This document shows positions 15,585 to 23,512 of a DNA stretch of 39,247 nt, piece by piece. Position 1 is the first letter of the stretch, and every line of letters starts with the position of its first letter. Origin of the DNA: CAXTSE01 sp035554115 (lineage in GTDB: Bacteria; Actinomycetota; Actinomycetes; Actinomycetales; Microbacteriaceae); assembly GCA_035554115.1 (NCBI GenBank), contig DATMIW010000062.1, positions 1 through 39,247 of the forward strand. The letters run 5' to 3'. The notes under the pieces were generated by a model. It was not told the origin of the DNA. It did no database searches and worked only from the letters and a program-made list of their open reading frames with translations. The position numbers and the translations under genes were made by a program.

Positions 15585-16895
15585 TCAGCGACCCAGTGAC
15601 GGGATGCGCGCCGCCAGCCCGGCGGAGCGCGCCTGCGCGACAACGCCGGGCAGCACCTCCAGCAGGGCGGCTATCTCGGCAAGCGTTGTGTCGTGACCGA
15701 GAGTGAAACGCAGGGCACCCCGCGCGTCCTCGTCGCTGAGACCCATCGCGAGCAGAACATGTGACGCCTCAGGCACCCCCGCCTGGCAGGCGGACCCCGT
15801 CGACACCGAGAATCCGGCCGTGTCGAGCAGGAACAGCAGGGAGTCTCCTTCGCATCCGTCGAAAGTGAAATGGGCGTTGCCAGGCAGGCGGCCTGCCGGG
15901 TCAGGGTCTCCGCGCAGAACCGCGCCGGGAACAGAGGCATGGATGCCTGCGACCAGTCGGTCGCGGAGCGCGGCGACGTGGGGGGTCTCGACAAGCTCGA
16001 CCGGCGACGTGGTCTCGACGAGCTCGACCGACGACGGGGCGATGAGGGACGCCGCGACACCGAAGGCGCTCGCCCCTGCCGCATCCTGCGTTCCGGACCG
16101 CGCCCGCTGCTGATTGCCTCCGTGCAGCAGAGCTTCGACCCGTGCCGTCCGAGACACGACGAGCGCGCCGACACCCACCGGCCCGCCGATCTTGTGTGCC
16201 GAAACGCTGATCGCATCGGCGCCGACGGAATGCGCGTCGATCGGCACCGAGCCATAGGCCGAGACGGCATCCAGATGCACCGGAACCCCGAATTTCGCGG
16301 CGAGCGCCACGATCTCGTGCACGGGCTGAATCGTTCCGACCTCATTGTTGGCCCAGATCGCCGTAACAAGAGCCACGTCGTCGCCCGAGTTCAGAGCCTC
16401 GGCGAGCGCGTCGAGGCGAATGCGCCCGAGCTCGTCGAGAGGAATCCAGTCGACGATCGCACCCTCGTGCGCCGCGAGCCATTCGACGCTGTCAACCGTT
16501 GCGTGGTGCTCGCCAAGAGGGACCAGGATGCGCGGGCGGGGTCTCGATACGCCGGCTTCGCCAGATGCTCGACCGGCGAGGGAGGCTTCGCCTGCTACTC
16601 GACCAGCGTCGGGAGCTTCGCCCGCTCCGCGAGCTGCGAAGTTGCGCGCCCAGAACAGGCCCTTGATGCCGAGGTTCACCGATTCAGTACCGCCGCCGGT
16701 GAAGACGATTTCGGCCGGGTCCGCACCGAGGGATGCCGCGACCTGGGCACGCCCGGTCTCAAGCAACTCGCGCGCCGCCTGACCCTGGCCATGAATCGAT
16801 GACGGGTTGCCGATCAGAGGAAGGGCGGCGGCGTATGCCGCAATCACCTCGGGCCGCATCGGAGAGGTTGCGGCGTGGTCGAGGTAGATGACCAT
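15585..16895 (-). CDS. Cysteine desulfurase (NifS/IscS type)
   Basis: A 436-residue PLP enzyme that takes sulfur from cysteine; in this neighbourhood it probably serves MnmA. The start MVIYLDHAATSPMRPEV has an AAAGGAG ribosome site. The PLP-binding Lys is in SVSAHKIGGPVG (about K235) and the catalytic Cys in GSACQAGVPEASH (about C370). It is longer than relatives of about 380-400 residues because of two low-complexity insertions made by dispersed repeats. One follows GLFWARN (AARGAGEAPDAGRVAGEAS and on, about residues 85-118); the other is SSVELVETTSPVELVETP near residue 295. Both keep the frame and leave the core motifs intact. IscS and NifS cannot be told apart here. Confidence 0.93.
   Translation of the reverse strand: MVIYLDHAATSPMRPEVIAAYAAALPLIGNPSSIHGQGQAARELLETGRAQVAASLGADPAEIVFTGGGTESVNLGIKGLFWARNFAARGAGEAPDAGRVAGEASLAGRASGEAGVSRPRPRILVPLGEHHATVDSVEWLAAHEGAIVDWIPLDELGRIRLDALAEALNSGDDVALVTAIWANNEVGTIQPVHEIVALAAKFGVPVHLDAVSAYGSVPIDAHSVGADAISVSAHKIGGPVGVGALVVSRTARVEALLHGGNQQRARSGTQDAAGASAFGVAASLIAPSSVELVETTSPVELVETPHVAALRDRLVAGIHASVPGAVLRGDPDPAGRLPGNAHFTFDGCEGDSLLFLLDTAGFSVSTGSACQAGVPEASHVLLAMGLSDEDARGALRFTLGHDTTLAEIAALLEVLPGVVAQARSAGLAARIPSLGR
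15984..16031. repeat. Double dispersed repeat inside the desulfurase gene
   Basis: Two adjacent copies, GGTCTCGACAAGCTCGACCG (from 15984) and GGTCTCGACGAGCTCGACCG (from 16011), are translated on the minus strand as VELVETTSPVELVETP. Confidence 0.8.
16539..16608. repeat. Longer dispersed repeat (TCGATACG type) inside the desulfurase gene
   Basis: GGGTCTCGATACGCCGGCTTC is followed by CGAC-rich half copies (GCTCGACCGGCGA, CTACTCGACCAGCG). It is translated as the Gly/Ala/Glu-rich insertion after residue 85 of the desulfurase. Confidence 0.7.
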
Positions 16896-16917
16896 GGGCG
16901 GCTCCTTTCCGGGTGGG

Positions 16918-16970
16918 GGTCTCGACTGGCTCGACCGGCAACAGGCTCGACCGGCGAGTTGCTCGACAAG
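16918..16970. repeat. Dispersed repeat cluster in the divergent desulfurase/glgX promoter region
   Basis: Three degenerate copies in tandem: GGTCTCGACTGGCTCGACCGG, CAGGCTCGACCGGCG and TTGCTCGACAAG. They fill most of the 108 bp between the divergent starts. Confidence 0.65.
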
Positions 16971-17003
16971 CGTTCGCAACGTACAGGTCCTAACCTATGA
17001 CCC

Positions 17004-19094
17004 ATGCCTCTCGCCGACCCGATGCGCGATCTTGGCGTGCGGTTGACGGCCGACGGCGGCACGCTGCGCGTCTGGAGCGCTCACGCCACCTCGCTCGACC
17101 TGTGCCTGATCGACCCGCAGAACGCCAACCGCGTCATCGACGTCGTCCCCCTCGCCCGCGCGGACGAAGAAGACGCCGCCCACATCTGGACAGTCACAAC
17201 CCCGGCCCTTCATGCCGGCGCGGCGTACGCCCTTCGCGCGGACGGACCTGAGGGGCCGCGACACGCGTTCGATCCGCACCAGCTGCTGCTGGATCCGTAT
17301 GCCCGCGGCCTGAGCCGTGCACCGGACGGATCCTGGCGAGCCGTCGTCCAGGACGACGACTTCGACTGGGGTGGGGTCGAGAAGCCGCAGACCCGTCTCG
17401 ACCGTGCTGTGCTCTACGAAGCGCATGTGATCGGCCTGAGCAAGCTCAATCCCCGCGTTCCTGAACAGCTGCGCGGCACATACGCGGGCCTCGCGCACGA
17501 GGCGACGATCGAGCACCTCACCGAGCTGGGTATCACCGCGATCGAGCTGCTTCCTGTGCACCAGCACGTCAGCGAGCAGCGCCTGCTCGACCTCGGAATG
17601 GTCAACTACTGGGGCTACAACACCCTCAACTTTTTCACCCCTCACGCTCAGTACGCGAGCGCGGCCGCGCAGGAGGCCGGGCCTGCGGCCATCGTGCGCG
17701 AATTCCGCGGGATGGTGCGACTGCTTCACGAGGCCGGAATTCAGGTGATCCTCGATGTGGTCTTCAATCACACCGCCGAGGAGGGTCGCCTCGGCCCCAC
17801 CACCAGCCTTCGCGGCCTCGACAATTCGAGCTACTACCGGCAAGACGATGACGGCAGCTACATCGACGTGACCGGATGCGGAAACACCGTCGACGCATCG
17901 AACCCGGCCGCCCAGCGCCTCATTCTCGACTCGCTGCGGTACTGGGCGAATGACATGCAGATCGACGGCTTCCGCTTTGACCTCGCCGTGGCCCTCGCGC
18001 GCAACGAGGAGGTCGAGTTCGATCCGCAGCATCCGCTATTGCAGGCGATAATGTCCGATCCCCAGCTGGCGGGGGTGACGATGATCGCCGAGCCGTGGGA
18101 TGTCGGCGCGGGCGGCTGGCAGGGCGGCAAGTTCCCTGACGGCTGGTCGGAATGGAACGACGGCTACCGGGATCGGATGCGCAGCTTCTGGCTGCAGGAC
18201 ATCGGCGCGGCCCGTGACCAGGGTCTCCCCTCCGAAGGCATCGGATCACTCGCCCGGCGCCTGGCCGGCTCGAACCACGTGTTCTCGACCGAGCGAGGCC
18301 CCGTGGCGAGCGTCAACTTCATCACGGCTCACGATGGGTTCACGGCCCTCGATCTGGTCTCGTATACCGAGAAACACAACCTCGGCAACCGGGAGCAGAA
18401 CAACGACGGCACAAACGACAACCGGTCCTTCAATCACGGGGTGGAGGGTCCGAGCGACGATCCGGCGATCCTGACGGTGCGGTACAAGGCCGTTCGCAAT
18501 CTGCTGGGCACTCTGCTGCTGTCGGCCGGCATCCCGATGCTGACGGCAGGCGACGAGTTCGGGCGCACACAGGGAGGCAACAACAATGCTTACTGTCATG
18601 ACGACGAGGTGAGCTGGCTCTCGTGGGATATCGCCGAAGAAGACCGCAAATTGCATTCGGTTGCGAAGCGACTGATCGAGCTGCGGCGAGAGAACCCCGC
18701 ACTGAGACCCGAGCGGTATGGAGTTTTCGGGGAGACGACGCCGGGCGCGACCCAGATGGACTGGTACAACAAAGACGGCCAGTCGATGGAGCTTGAGGAC
18801 TGGGATTCACCGGCAGAACGCACTCTGCAGTATCTGGCGGCATCCACGCCCGAGTTTGAGCCGTTCAACCGTATTTTGCTCGTGGTGCATGGACTCGAAA
18901 CAGAGGTGCAGGTAACCCTCCCCGAGCACGAGGGCGTTGCCAGCTACACCCTGCTGTGGGATTCCTCGCACGACGACATCGACGAGGTCACCCCGCAACA
19001 CGCGCCCGGTGACCAGCTGACGATGGGGCCGACATCGATCATGTTGTTCCGAGCCGACGAGCCGACGAGCCCGTCGATTAGCATCGCGGAATGA
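17004..19094 (+). CDS. glgX: Glycogen debranching enzyme GlgX
   Basis: A 696-residue GH13 enzyme that hydrolyses alpha-1,6 branches of glycogen limit dextrins. An N-terminal CBM48-like domain (GVRLTADGGTLRVWSAHATS) is followed by the (beta/alpha)8 catalytic domain. Motifs: YWGYNTLNFF, VILDVVFNHT, DGFRFDLAVAL with the nucleophile Asp about 326, MIAEPWDVG with the acid Glu about 363, and ITAHDGFTALDLVSY with Asp about 444. ETTPGATQMDWYN and LLVVHGLE belong to the C-terminal beta domain. ATG 17004 was chosen; ATG 17022 (MRDLG) is possible. It overlaps the next gene by four bases (ATGA). It probably works with the GlgE-GlgB glucan genes 5 kb downstream, from which it is separated by the fibre locus. 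Confidence 0.94.
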   Translation: MPLADPMRDLGVRLTADGGTLRVWSAHATSLDLCLIDPQNANRVIDVVPLARADEEDAAHIWTVTTPALHAGAAYALRADGPEGPRHAFDPHQLLLDPYARGLSRAPDGSWRAVVQDDDFDWGGVEKPQTRLDRAVLYEAHVIGLSKLNPRVPEQLRGTYAGLAHEATIEHLTELGITAIELLPVHQHVSEQRLLDLGMVNYWGYNTLNFFTPHAQYASAAAQEAGPAAIVREFRGMVRLLHEAGIQVILDVVFNHTAEEGRLGPTTSLRGLDNSSYYRQDDDGSYIDVTGCGNTVDASNPAAQRLILDSLRYWANDMQIDGFRFDLAVALARNEEVEFDPQHPLLQAIMSDPQLAGVTMIAEPWDVGAGGWQGGKFPDGWSEWNDGYRDRMRSFWLQDIGAARDQGLPSEGIGSLARRLAGSNHVFSTERGPVASVNFITAHDGFTALDLVSYTEKHNLGNREQNNDGTNDNRSFNHGVEGPSDDPAILTVRYKAVRNLLGTLLLSAGIPMLTAGDEFGRTQGGNNNAYCHDDEVSWLSWDIAEEDRKLHSVAKRLIELRRENPALRPERYGVFGETTPGATQMDWYNKDGQSMELEDWDSPAERTLQYLAASTPEFEPFNRILLVVHGLETEVQVTLPEHEGVASYTLLWDSSHDDIDEVTPQHAPGDQLTMGPTSIMLFRADEPTSPSISIAE

Positions 19095-19627
19095 GCGACC
19101 CCACAGCCGCCCTGCCCGTTCGCGGCTGGTATCCGGACCCCGAGGTTCCCGGTGCCGACCGGTGGTGGGATGGCGCCGCCTGGACGGAGCACCGCAGGGC
19201 ACATCAGGATGCCGTGGCCGTCGCGCCTGCGCCCGCGCCCGTTGCGAACCCGTACCAGCCCCTCCCCTACGCGGCCCCAATTGCTCCGTACGCGCAGCCG
19301 GCCTACCAGCCGGGCTTCGGCTATCCGCCGGGGTACTCCGGCCCGCCGATCCATAACAGCATGGCGATTGTCGCCTTCGTGATCGGCGCCGTGAGCTTCG
19401 TGACGATCCCGGTGGGATTCAGCTTCTTCGGCATTCTGCTCGGCGCAACAGGCGGCGGTCTGGGTCTCGGCGCTTTTGGGCGTGCCCGTCGGCTCATTCA
19501 GGGCGGGGCAGGCGGCAAATATCGCCGCAATCTCTCGCTCGCGGCCGTCTGGGTCGGGTTCGGCGGAGCCGCGGGGTCGCTCGTCTACACCGTGCTCTTC
19601 CTTGCCACGCTGTTCGGTAATTCCTGA
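19091..19627 (+). CDS. DUF2510 membrane protein (first of tandem pair)
   Basis: A 178-residue membrane protein. The N-terminal DUF2510 domain shows GWYPDPEVPGADRWWDGAAWTEH. A Pro/Tyr/Ala-rich linker (PYQPLPYAAPIAPYAQPAYQ) follows, then two membrane segments (MAIVAFVIGAVSFVTIPVGF and LAAVWVGFGGAAGSLVYTVLF). The short basic loop between them includes ARRLIQGG. Function unknown; such proteins are common in actinobacteria. The ATG overlaps the glgX stop, so it is co-translated with glgX. It is paralogous to the next gene. Confidence 0.8.
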   Translation: MSDPTAALPVRGWYPDPEVPGADRWWDGAAWTEHRRAHQDAVAVAPAPAPVANPYQPLPYAAPIAPYAQPAYQPGFGYPPGYSGPPIHNSMAIVAFVIGAVSFVTIPVGFSFFGILLGATGGGLGLGAFGRARRLIQGGAGGKYRRNLSLAAVWVGFGGAAGSLVYTVLFLATLFGNS

Positions 19628-19719
19628 TCGAAGCGACACCTGATCGGCATCCGCCCGTGGTCCCTCGCCCCTCGATTGCGGGCCCGACTTCGAGCATCTC
19701 TCCGCGATACGATCGGTCA

Positions 19720-20307
19720 ATGAGCGATCCCACCCAGCCACAGGTCATTGCGGGCTGGTACCCCGACCCCGAGAACGAGGCCGGGGACAGGTGGTGGAAC
19801 GGTGCGTCGTGGAGCGACCACCGCCGATCACGGGCAGCCGTCGAATCCGCTGCACCGGCGGTTCCCGTCAATCCCTATGCGCCTGCTGCCCCTTATGCGC
19901 CTGCTGCCCCGTATGCACAGCAGACTCCCTATCCCCCGCAGGCTCCGTACGGCCAGCCGGCTCAATACGGCCAACAGGCTCCGTACGGATACGCGCAGCC
20001 GGCCCCCTATCCCTACGGCGCCCAGTACGGCGCGGCCCCGTATGGCTACGCCCCTCCGCAGCCGAAGAACTCTCTGGCTCTTGCGGCGCTCATCGTGTCG
20101 GTGTGCTCACCGATCCTCAGCTTCTTCGGTATCACTGCCCTGGCCGGCGGCATCCTCGGCATTTTCGCGCTCCGCCGCGCCTCTCAGCTCGCCGCCGCTG
20201 GCGTGCAGAACACCGGACGCGGAATGGCGCTCGCCGGCCTCGTCGTGGGCTTCACGGTGCTTGTCCTTACCGTGCTTCTGCTCGTGCTGATCTACTCGAC
20301 GAATTAG
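19720..20307 (+). CDS. DUF2510 membrane protein (second of tandem pair)
   Basis: A 195-residue paralogue of the preceding product: MSDPTQPQVIAGWYPDPENE opens a DUF2510 domain (GDRWWNGASWSDH). The linker is long and repetitive, with PYAPAAPYAPAAPYAQQ and several PYG or QYG repeats. Two membrane segments follow (LALAALIVSVCSPILSFFGI and MALAGLVVGFTVLVLTVLLL). The frame is open further upstream to 19657, but ATG 19720 gives the same MSDPT start as its paralogue. Function unknown. Its stop is near a 12 bp direct repeat (AGCGGGTCAGGC at 20309 and 20325) that reaches the converging signal peptidase gene. Confidence 0.8.
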   Translation: MSDPTQPQVIAGWYPDPENEAGDRWWNGASWSDHRRSRAAVESAAPAVPVNPYAPAAPYAPAAPYAQQTPYPPQAPYGQPAQYGQQAPYGYAQPAPYPYGAQYGAAPYGYAPPQPKNSLALAALIVSVCSPILSFFGITALAGGILGIFALRRASQLAAAGVQNTGRGMALAGLVVGFTVLVLTVLLLVLIYSTN

Positions 20308-20330
20308 AAGCGGGTCAGGCTAGTAGCGGG

Positions 20331-21005
20331 TCAGGCCGAACGGCCGGCCTTCCTCTTCGCCCGGTCTCGGATGCTCGACACGACCATCCAGAGGGCGTAG
20401 AGGAACAGACCACCGACGATGACCGGCACGATGAATACGCGCATATCGCCGTTCACCCAGTTGTTGACCCATCCCAGATACGGGATCGCATACCAGAGCG
20501 TGCCGCGGATCTGCACCTCTGAAACCGGCTTGAGATCGGCATCGTCGTTGTTGTCACCTTTGGTGGTGAAGGTGATTTTGCCCGTGTCGACGTTTTGCGT
20601 GCGCGCGATGACGCGGTGCGTAACGACCGCATCTTTGCCCGATTCGAGCTGGTAGGTCACGACGTCGCCGATTTTGACATCCGCAGCTTTGACGGGCTTC
20701 ACGATGACGAGCGTGCCCGCGGGGTACTGAGGCTCCATGGAGCTGGTCAACACGGTCAGAGCCTGACCGCCGACTGCCATCGGGGCAACGATCACGAGCA
20801 CCGCGAGCAGAAGCATCACGGCCAACAGCCCGCCGCTCAGGCCCAGGCCCAGATAGTGCAGCAGGCCCTTCTCTTTGGCCGGTTTAGTCGGTTCCTCAGC
20901 CACGTCATCCACAGTGGTGGTGGAGGCCAGAGCAGCCCGTTCGGCCGCAAGAGCCTCGCGCTCACGCGCGAGCTCCGCACGCTCGGCGGCGAGAGGGTCG
21001 CTCAC
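20331..21005 (-). CDS. SipW-like signal peptidase I (S26B)
   Basis: A 224-residue signal peptidase of the archaeal/ER-like S26B type, related to Bacillus SipW, which processes TasA-type proteins. The nucleophile Ser lies in LTSSMEPQYPAGTLV (about S89). A His in VVTHRVI (about H130) replaces the Lys of ordinary bacterial enzymes. FTTKGDNNDDADLKPV is the third conserved box. An N-terminal charged coil (AAERAELAREREALAAERAA) precedes the first membrane segment (about residues 55-80), and a second membrane segment (VFIVPVIVGGLFLYALWMVV) is C-terminal. The GTG start overlaps the stop of the LAFTG protein gene by four bases (GTGA), so it is the last gene of the surface operon. Its likely substrates are the neighbouring exported proteins. 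Confidence 0.9.
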   Translation of the reverse strand: MSDPLAAERAELAREREALAAERAALASTTTVDDVAEEPTKPAKEKGLLHYLGLGLSGGLLAVMLLLAVLVIVAPMAVGGQALTVLTSSMEPQYPAGTLVIVKPVKAADVKIGDVVTYQLESGKDAVVTHRVIARTQNVDTGKITFTTKGDNNDDADLKPVSEVQIRGTLWYAIPYLGWVNNWVNGDMRVFIVPVIVGGLFLYALWMVVSSIRDRAKRKAGRSA

Positions 21006-21787
21006 GCCGTCGGCTCGGTGTCCTGACGCCGACGACGACGCGCCACGATCACGAGAAACCATCCGACCCCCAAAGCTCCACCGGCAACGACTATCGCAGG
21101 ATAGAACAAGGCCGATCCCGTGAACGCCAGGCCGTTCGGTGATCCATACCGTGTCGTTCGGGATGCACTGCCGCCGCCACCTGTGGCACCGCCACCGATG
21201 GATGCGCCACCGGGACCCGTCCCCCCGCCATCGGGCGGAATCGAATCGAAGTCGAGCGGACATCCGTTGGCGTCGGTCGGCACGCCAAGGTCGGACAGCC
21301 CCACCAAGACGCGGAAGCTCGCCGAGCCGCCCTGCCCCTGAGCCGAGCTGAGAGTTGTGGCCAGCGCGGCGTCGATCGTGACCCGCACGATGTCTCCGGC
21401 GACAACGTTCCGCGTGGGAACGAGTTGAGTACACATGGCGATGTCGTTGACAGCCGTCACGGGCATCCCGGTGCCGCCCTGATCGCGACCGCGCAACGTC
21501 AGTGCGGCACCGTAGACCGGGTCGCTGACGGTGGGCTTCGTTATGACAATTCGCATCGTCGACAGCGTTGTGCGCGTACTGCGCATATAGATCGTGCCGG
21601 TTGCTGAATCGCCCGGAACGACCAGGGGGCTGCCGGAGAAGAACGAGTTCGGCGGCGTAGTCGTCCAGCTGACGCCGTCGAAGCTGTATTCAACCGGAAC
21701 GTCTGCTGCTGATGCCGCTGTTGCGGGCAGCACGATGCCGCCCAGCGTCAGCAGGGCGGCGATCGCGACAACTACGAGCCTCGGCAT
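21002..21787 (-). CDS. LAFTG-anchored surface protein
   Basis: A 261-residue secreted protein with an ordinary signal peptide (MPRLVVVAIAALLTLGGIVL, cut near ATAASAA) and a C-terminal sorting signal: LAFTG, then a hydrophobic stretch and RRRRR. LAXTG motifs are the usual targets of class E sortases in actinobacteria. The mature part (VEYSFDGVSWTT, FFSGSPLVVPGDSATGTIYM) looks like an all-beta domain, followed by a Gly-rich spacer (GGGTGPGGASIGGGATGGGG). ATG 21787 follows GGTGATTCAC, the same ribosome-site arrangement as at 23384; GTG 21796, overlapping the upstream stop, is an alternative. It may anchor the fibre proteins of this locus to the wall. No sortase gene is present in the window. Confidence 0.78.
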   Translation of the reverse strand: MPRLVVVAIAALLTLGGIVLPATAASAADVPVEYSFDGVSWTTTPPNSFFSGSPLVVPGDSATGTIYMRSTRTTLSTMRIVITKPTVSDPVYGAALTLRGRDQGGTGMPVTAVNDIAMCTQLVPTRNVVAGDIVRVTIDAALATTLSSAQGQGGSASFRVLVGLSDLGVPTDANGCPLDFDSIPPDGGGTGPGGASIGGGATGGGGSASRTTRYGSPNGLAFTGSALFYPAIVVAGGALGVGWFLVIVARRRRRQDTEPTA

Positions 21788-21792
21788 GTGAA

Positions 21793-22695
21793 TCACCCGC
21801 AATAGATCGCTGGGTGATCACGGATGATCGGAATGGTGACGATATTTGACGCCCCGCCCGATGCGGTTTTCGCCTGGAGGTATAGCACCGTCGCACCGTT
21901 GACACTGGGGTTCCTCGTACCGAAGACGGTTGCCGACAGGGTCGTGCCGTTCCAGATAGCGGCAGGGCTACCGTTTCCGGTGAGGTAGTAGGTCACCTGG
22001 CTCGGAGCCGACACGGCACTCCAGCTGATCGTGACGCCCTTGTCGTTGCTGCCCTCGAAGTCCACACACGCAACTCCGCTGAGCACCCCGATGCTGGCGA
22101 CGTTTTGCGTCGTGGTGCCCGTCGCGGTGGTGACCCAGTTGGTACCGACGCGGCCGGTAATCGTGAAGGTGGCTGTGACGCTTTGCCCACTGGAGGCCGC
22201 AACAGTCGAATTGAGCTGGGTCGCGGCGCACAGCGTAAAGCTCGAGCCCGCCGCCAAATTCGTCGTCGGCAAGGTGGGTGCAGCAGTAGACAGCGTGATC
22301 TGGGCTGTGCCGACGGGGATCGCCGTGCAGGCACCCGTCGAGTTCCAAAGCCAGAGTTTTGTCAGCCCGGCAAGGGTTGCGTTGGTGTTCGTGATCGCGA
22401 GCGTGTAGCTCAGGGGTGCCCCACCCGTGTTTGTCACGGGGATCGTTGCGTAAACAATCGGCGAGTTGCTCGCGGCACCGGCGAACGACCAGGTCGTGTC
22501 GAGGCCGTTGACCCCGGTCATTGTTGTCGAGATGGATGTCGACGCGACAGTGCCTCCCACACCCTGCGAGGCGGCGGTCCAGAATGCGGCGGCACCGCCG
22601 GATCCCGCGAGCACGAGAAAGACCACGGCACCGACGAGGGCCGCAAAGCGCTTACTCGGCCGACGACGGGCCTGCGAAGTCAGGACGGTTTTCAT
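21793..22695 (-). CDS. SipW-type exported surface protein, 300 residues
   Basis: A 300-residue exported protein. The basic N-terminus (MKTVLTSQARRRPSKRFAAL), the hydrophobic core (VGAVVFLVLAGSGGAAA) and FWTAASQGVGGTVASTSIS match SipW-dependent signals. The N-terminal mature domain (TYSFAG-like region, VTNTGGAPLSYTLAITNTNA) resembles camelysin/TasA beta-sandwiches. It contains Cys in GACTAIP and FTLCAATQL. The C-terminal part (VACVDFEGSNDKGVTISWSA to IYCG) resembles an Fn3-like domain with a Cys pair. The start overlaps the upstream stop by four bases (ATGA). Name assigned by motif only; no precise family can be given. Confidence 0.78.
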   Translation of the reverse strand: MKTVLTSQARRRPSKRFAALVGAVVFLVLAGSGGAAAFWTAASQGVGGTVASTSISTTMTGVNGLDTTWSFAGAASNSPIVYATIPVTNTGGAPLSYTLAITNTNATLAGLTKLWLWNSTGACTAIPVGTAQITLSTAAPTLPTTNLAAGSSFTLCAATQLNSTVAASSGQSVTATFTITGRVGTNWVTTATGTTTQNVASIGVLSGVACVDFEGSNDKGVTISWSAVSAPSQVTYYLTGNGSPAAIWNGTTLSATVFGTRNPSVNGATVLYLQAKTASGGASNIVTIPIIRDHPAIYCG

Positions 22696-23384
22696 TGCTG
22701 AACCCCCCCGAGTGTGATCGCAACGTTCGTGGTGCGAGCGGCAGCGGCGGCCGGTGCCGATGTGGGCAGACTAACGCGCACGCAGAGTCGCGTCGTGGGT
22801 TTCGTCGGACTAGCGATAAAGCGGTTCGGAGCTGCGAGGCCTGCTGCGGCCGAAAGATTGGTGGGACCGCCGCGCGTGTACTGGTCGTAGGTGGCGGCCG
22901 AACAGTCAGTCGTGACCGGGACGAGGACGGCATCCACTGTGAGCGACGCGCCGAGGTTGGTGCCCCCGTCGGAGTCGATGGTGGATACGGACGCGACGCT
23001 GATAGCGAGGGGGACCTGGCCCTCATTCGTCAGCGTGTAGGCACCGTAGCTGTACCCCGATCCGGGGTACACGCCCGTCGTGGAAAGGGCGGTGACCGTT
23101 GCGACGCTGAATCCCGCGGAGCCTGCCGAGACCGAGGTCGCGGCGTTAGCGGAGGCCGAGGCGTTAAGGAACGCGTAGGTGCTTCCGGCACCGAGAGCGG
23201 CAGTGACCACAGCGATGATGAGCATCGCCGATCCGGTGAGAGCTCCGTTGAGGCGGCCGACCCGCTGCACGCGGGTGCGAAGCGGCCGGCGCGCGGCCGG
23301 GACCCGCAGATTCAACAATGCGACGACCGTGGTCCACACGACGGACCGGAGTCCGTCTCGCGTGGCGCGCAGGGGTCGTCGCAT
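22692..23384 (-). CDS. SipW-type exported surface protein with long N-terminal extension
   Basis: A 230-residue protein. About 50 basic residues (RRPLRATRDGLR, RRPLRTRVQRVGRLNG) precede the hydrophobic core SAMLIIAVVTAALGAGSTYA, followed by FLNASASANAATSVSAG, a SipW-type processing motif. The long tail is unusual, since SipW substrates normally have a short basic n-region. The mature part (GYSYGAYTLTNEGQVPLAIS, VDAVLVPVTTDCSAATYDQY) is a camelysin-like beta-sandwich with a DCSAATY segment and a later LCVRVSLPTS. ATG 23384 is chosen because GGTGATTCCC precedes it, the same as for the LAFTG gene; ATG 23396 also exists. It lies after a strong hairpin that separates it from the first gene of the locus. 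Confidence 0.75.
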   Translation of the reverse strand: MRRPLRATRDGLRSVVWTTVVALLNLRVPAARRPLRTRVQRVGRLNGALTGSAMLIIAVVTAALGAGSTYAFLNASASANAATSVSAGSAGFSVATVTALSTTGVYPGSGYSYGAYTLTNEGQVPLAISVASVSTIDSDGGTNLGASLTVDAVLVPVTTDCSAATYDQYTRGGPTNLSAAAGLAAPNRFIASPTKPTTRLCVRVSLPTSAPAAAAARTTNVAITLGGVQQ

Positions 23385-23464
23385 GGGAATCACCATTCGG
23401 GTCGGTGAGAAATACCAGATAAAACTGGGGCCGCAGGGTAGCGGCAGAACCGGAAGAACCGGGT

Positions 23465-23506
23465 AAGGGGACTCGACACGCGCTAGGCCGCGCGTCGAGT
23501 CCCCTT
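23465..23506. terminator. 18 bp stem-loop between first and second gene of fibre locus
   Basis: AAGGGGACTCGACACGCG (23465-23482) pairs with CGCGCGTCGAGTCCCCTT (23489-23506), with a single G-U type mismatch and a CTAGGC loop. It begins just after the stop of the 192-residue gene. It probably stops or reduces read-through, so the first gene would be made in excess over the rest. Confidence 0.75.
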
Positions 23507-23512
23507 GTCGCC

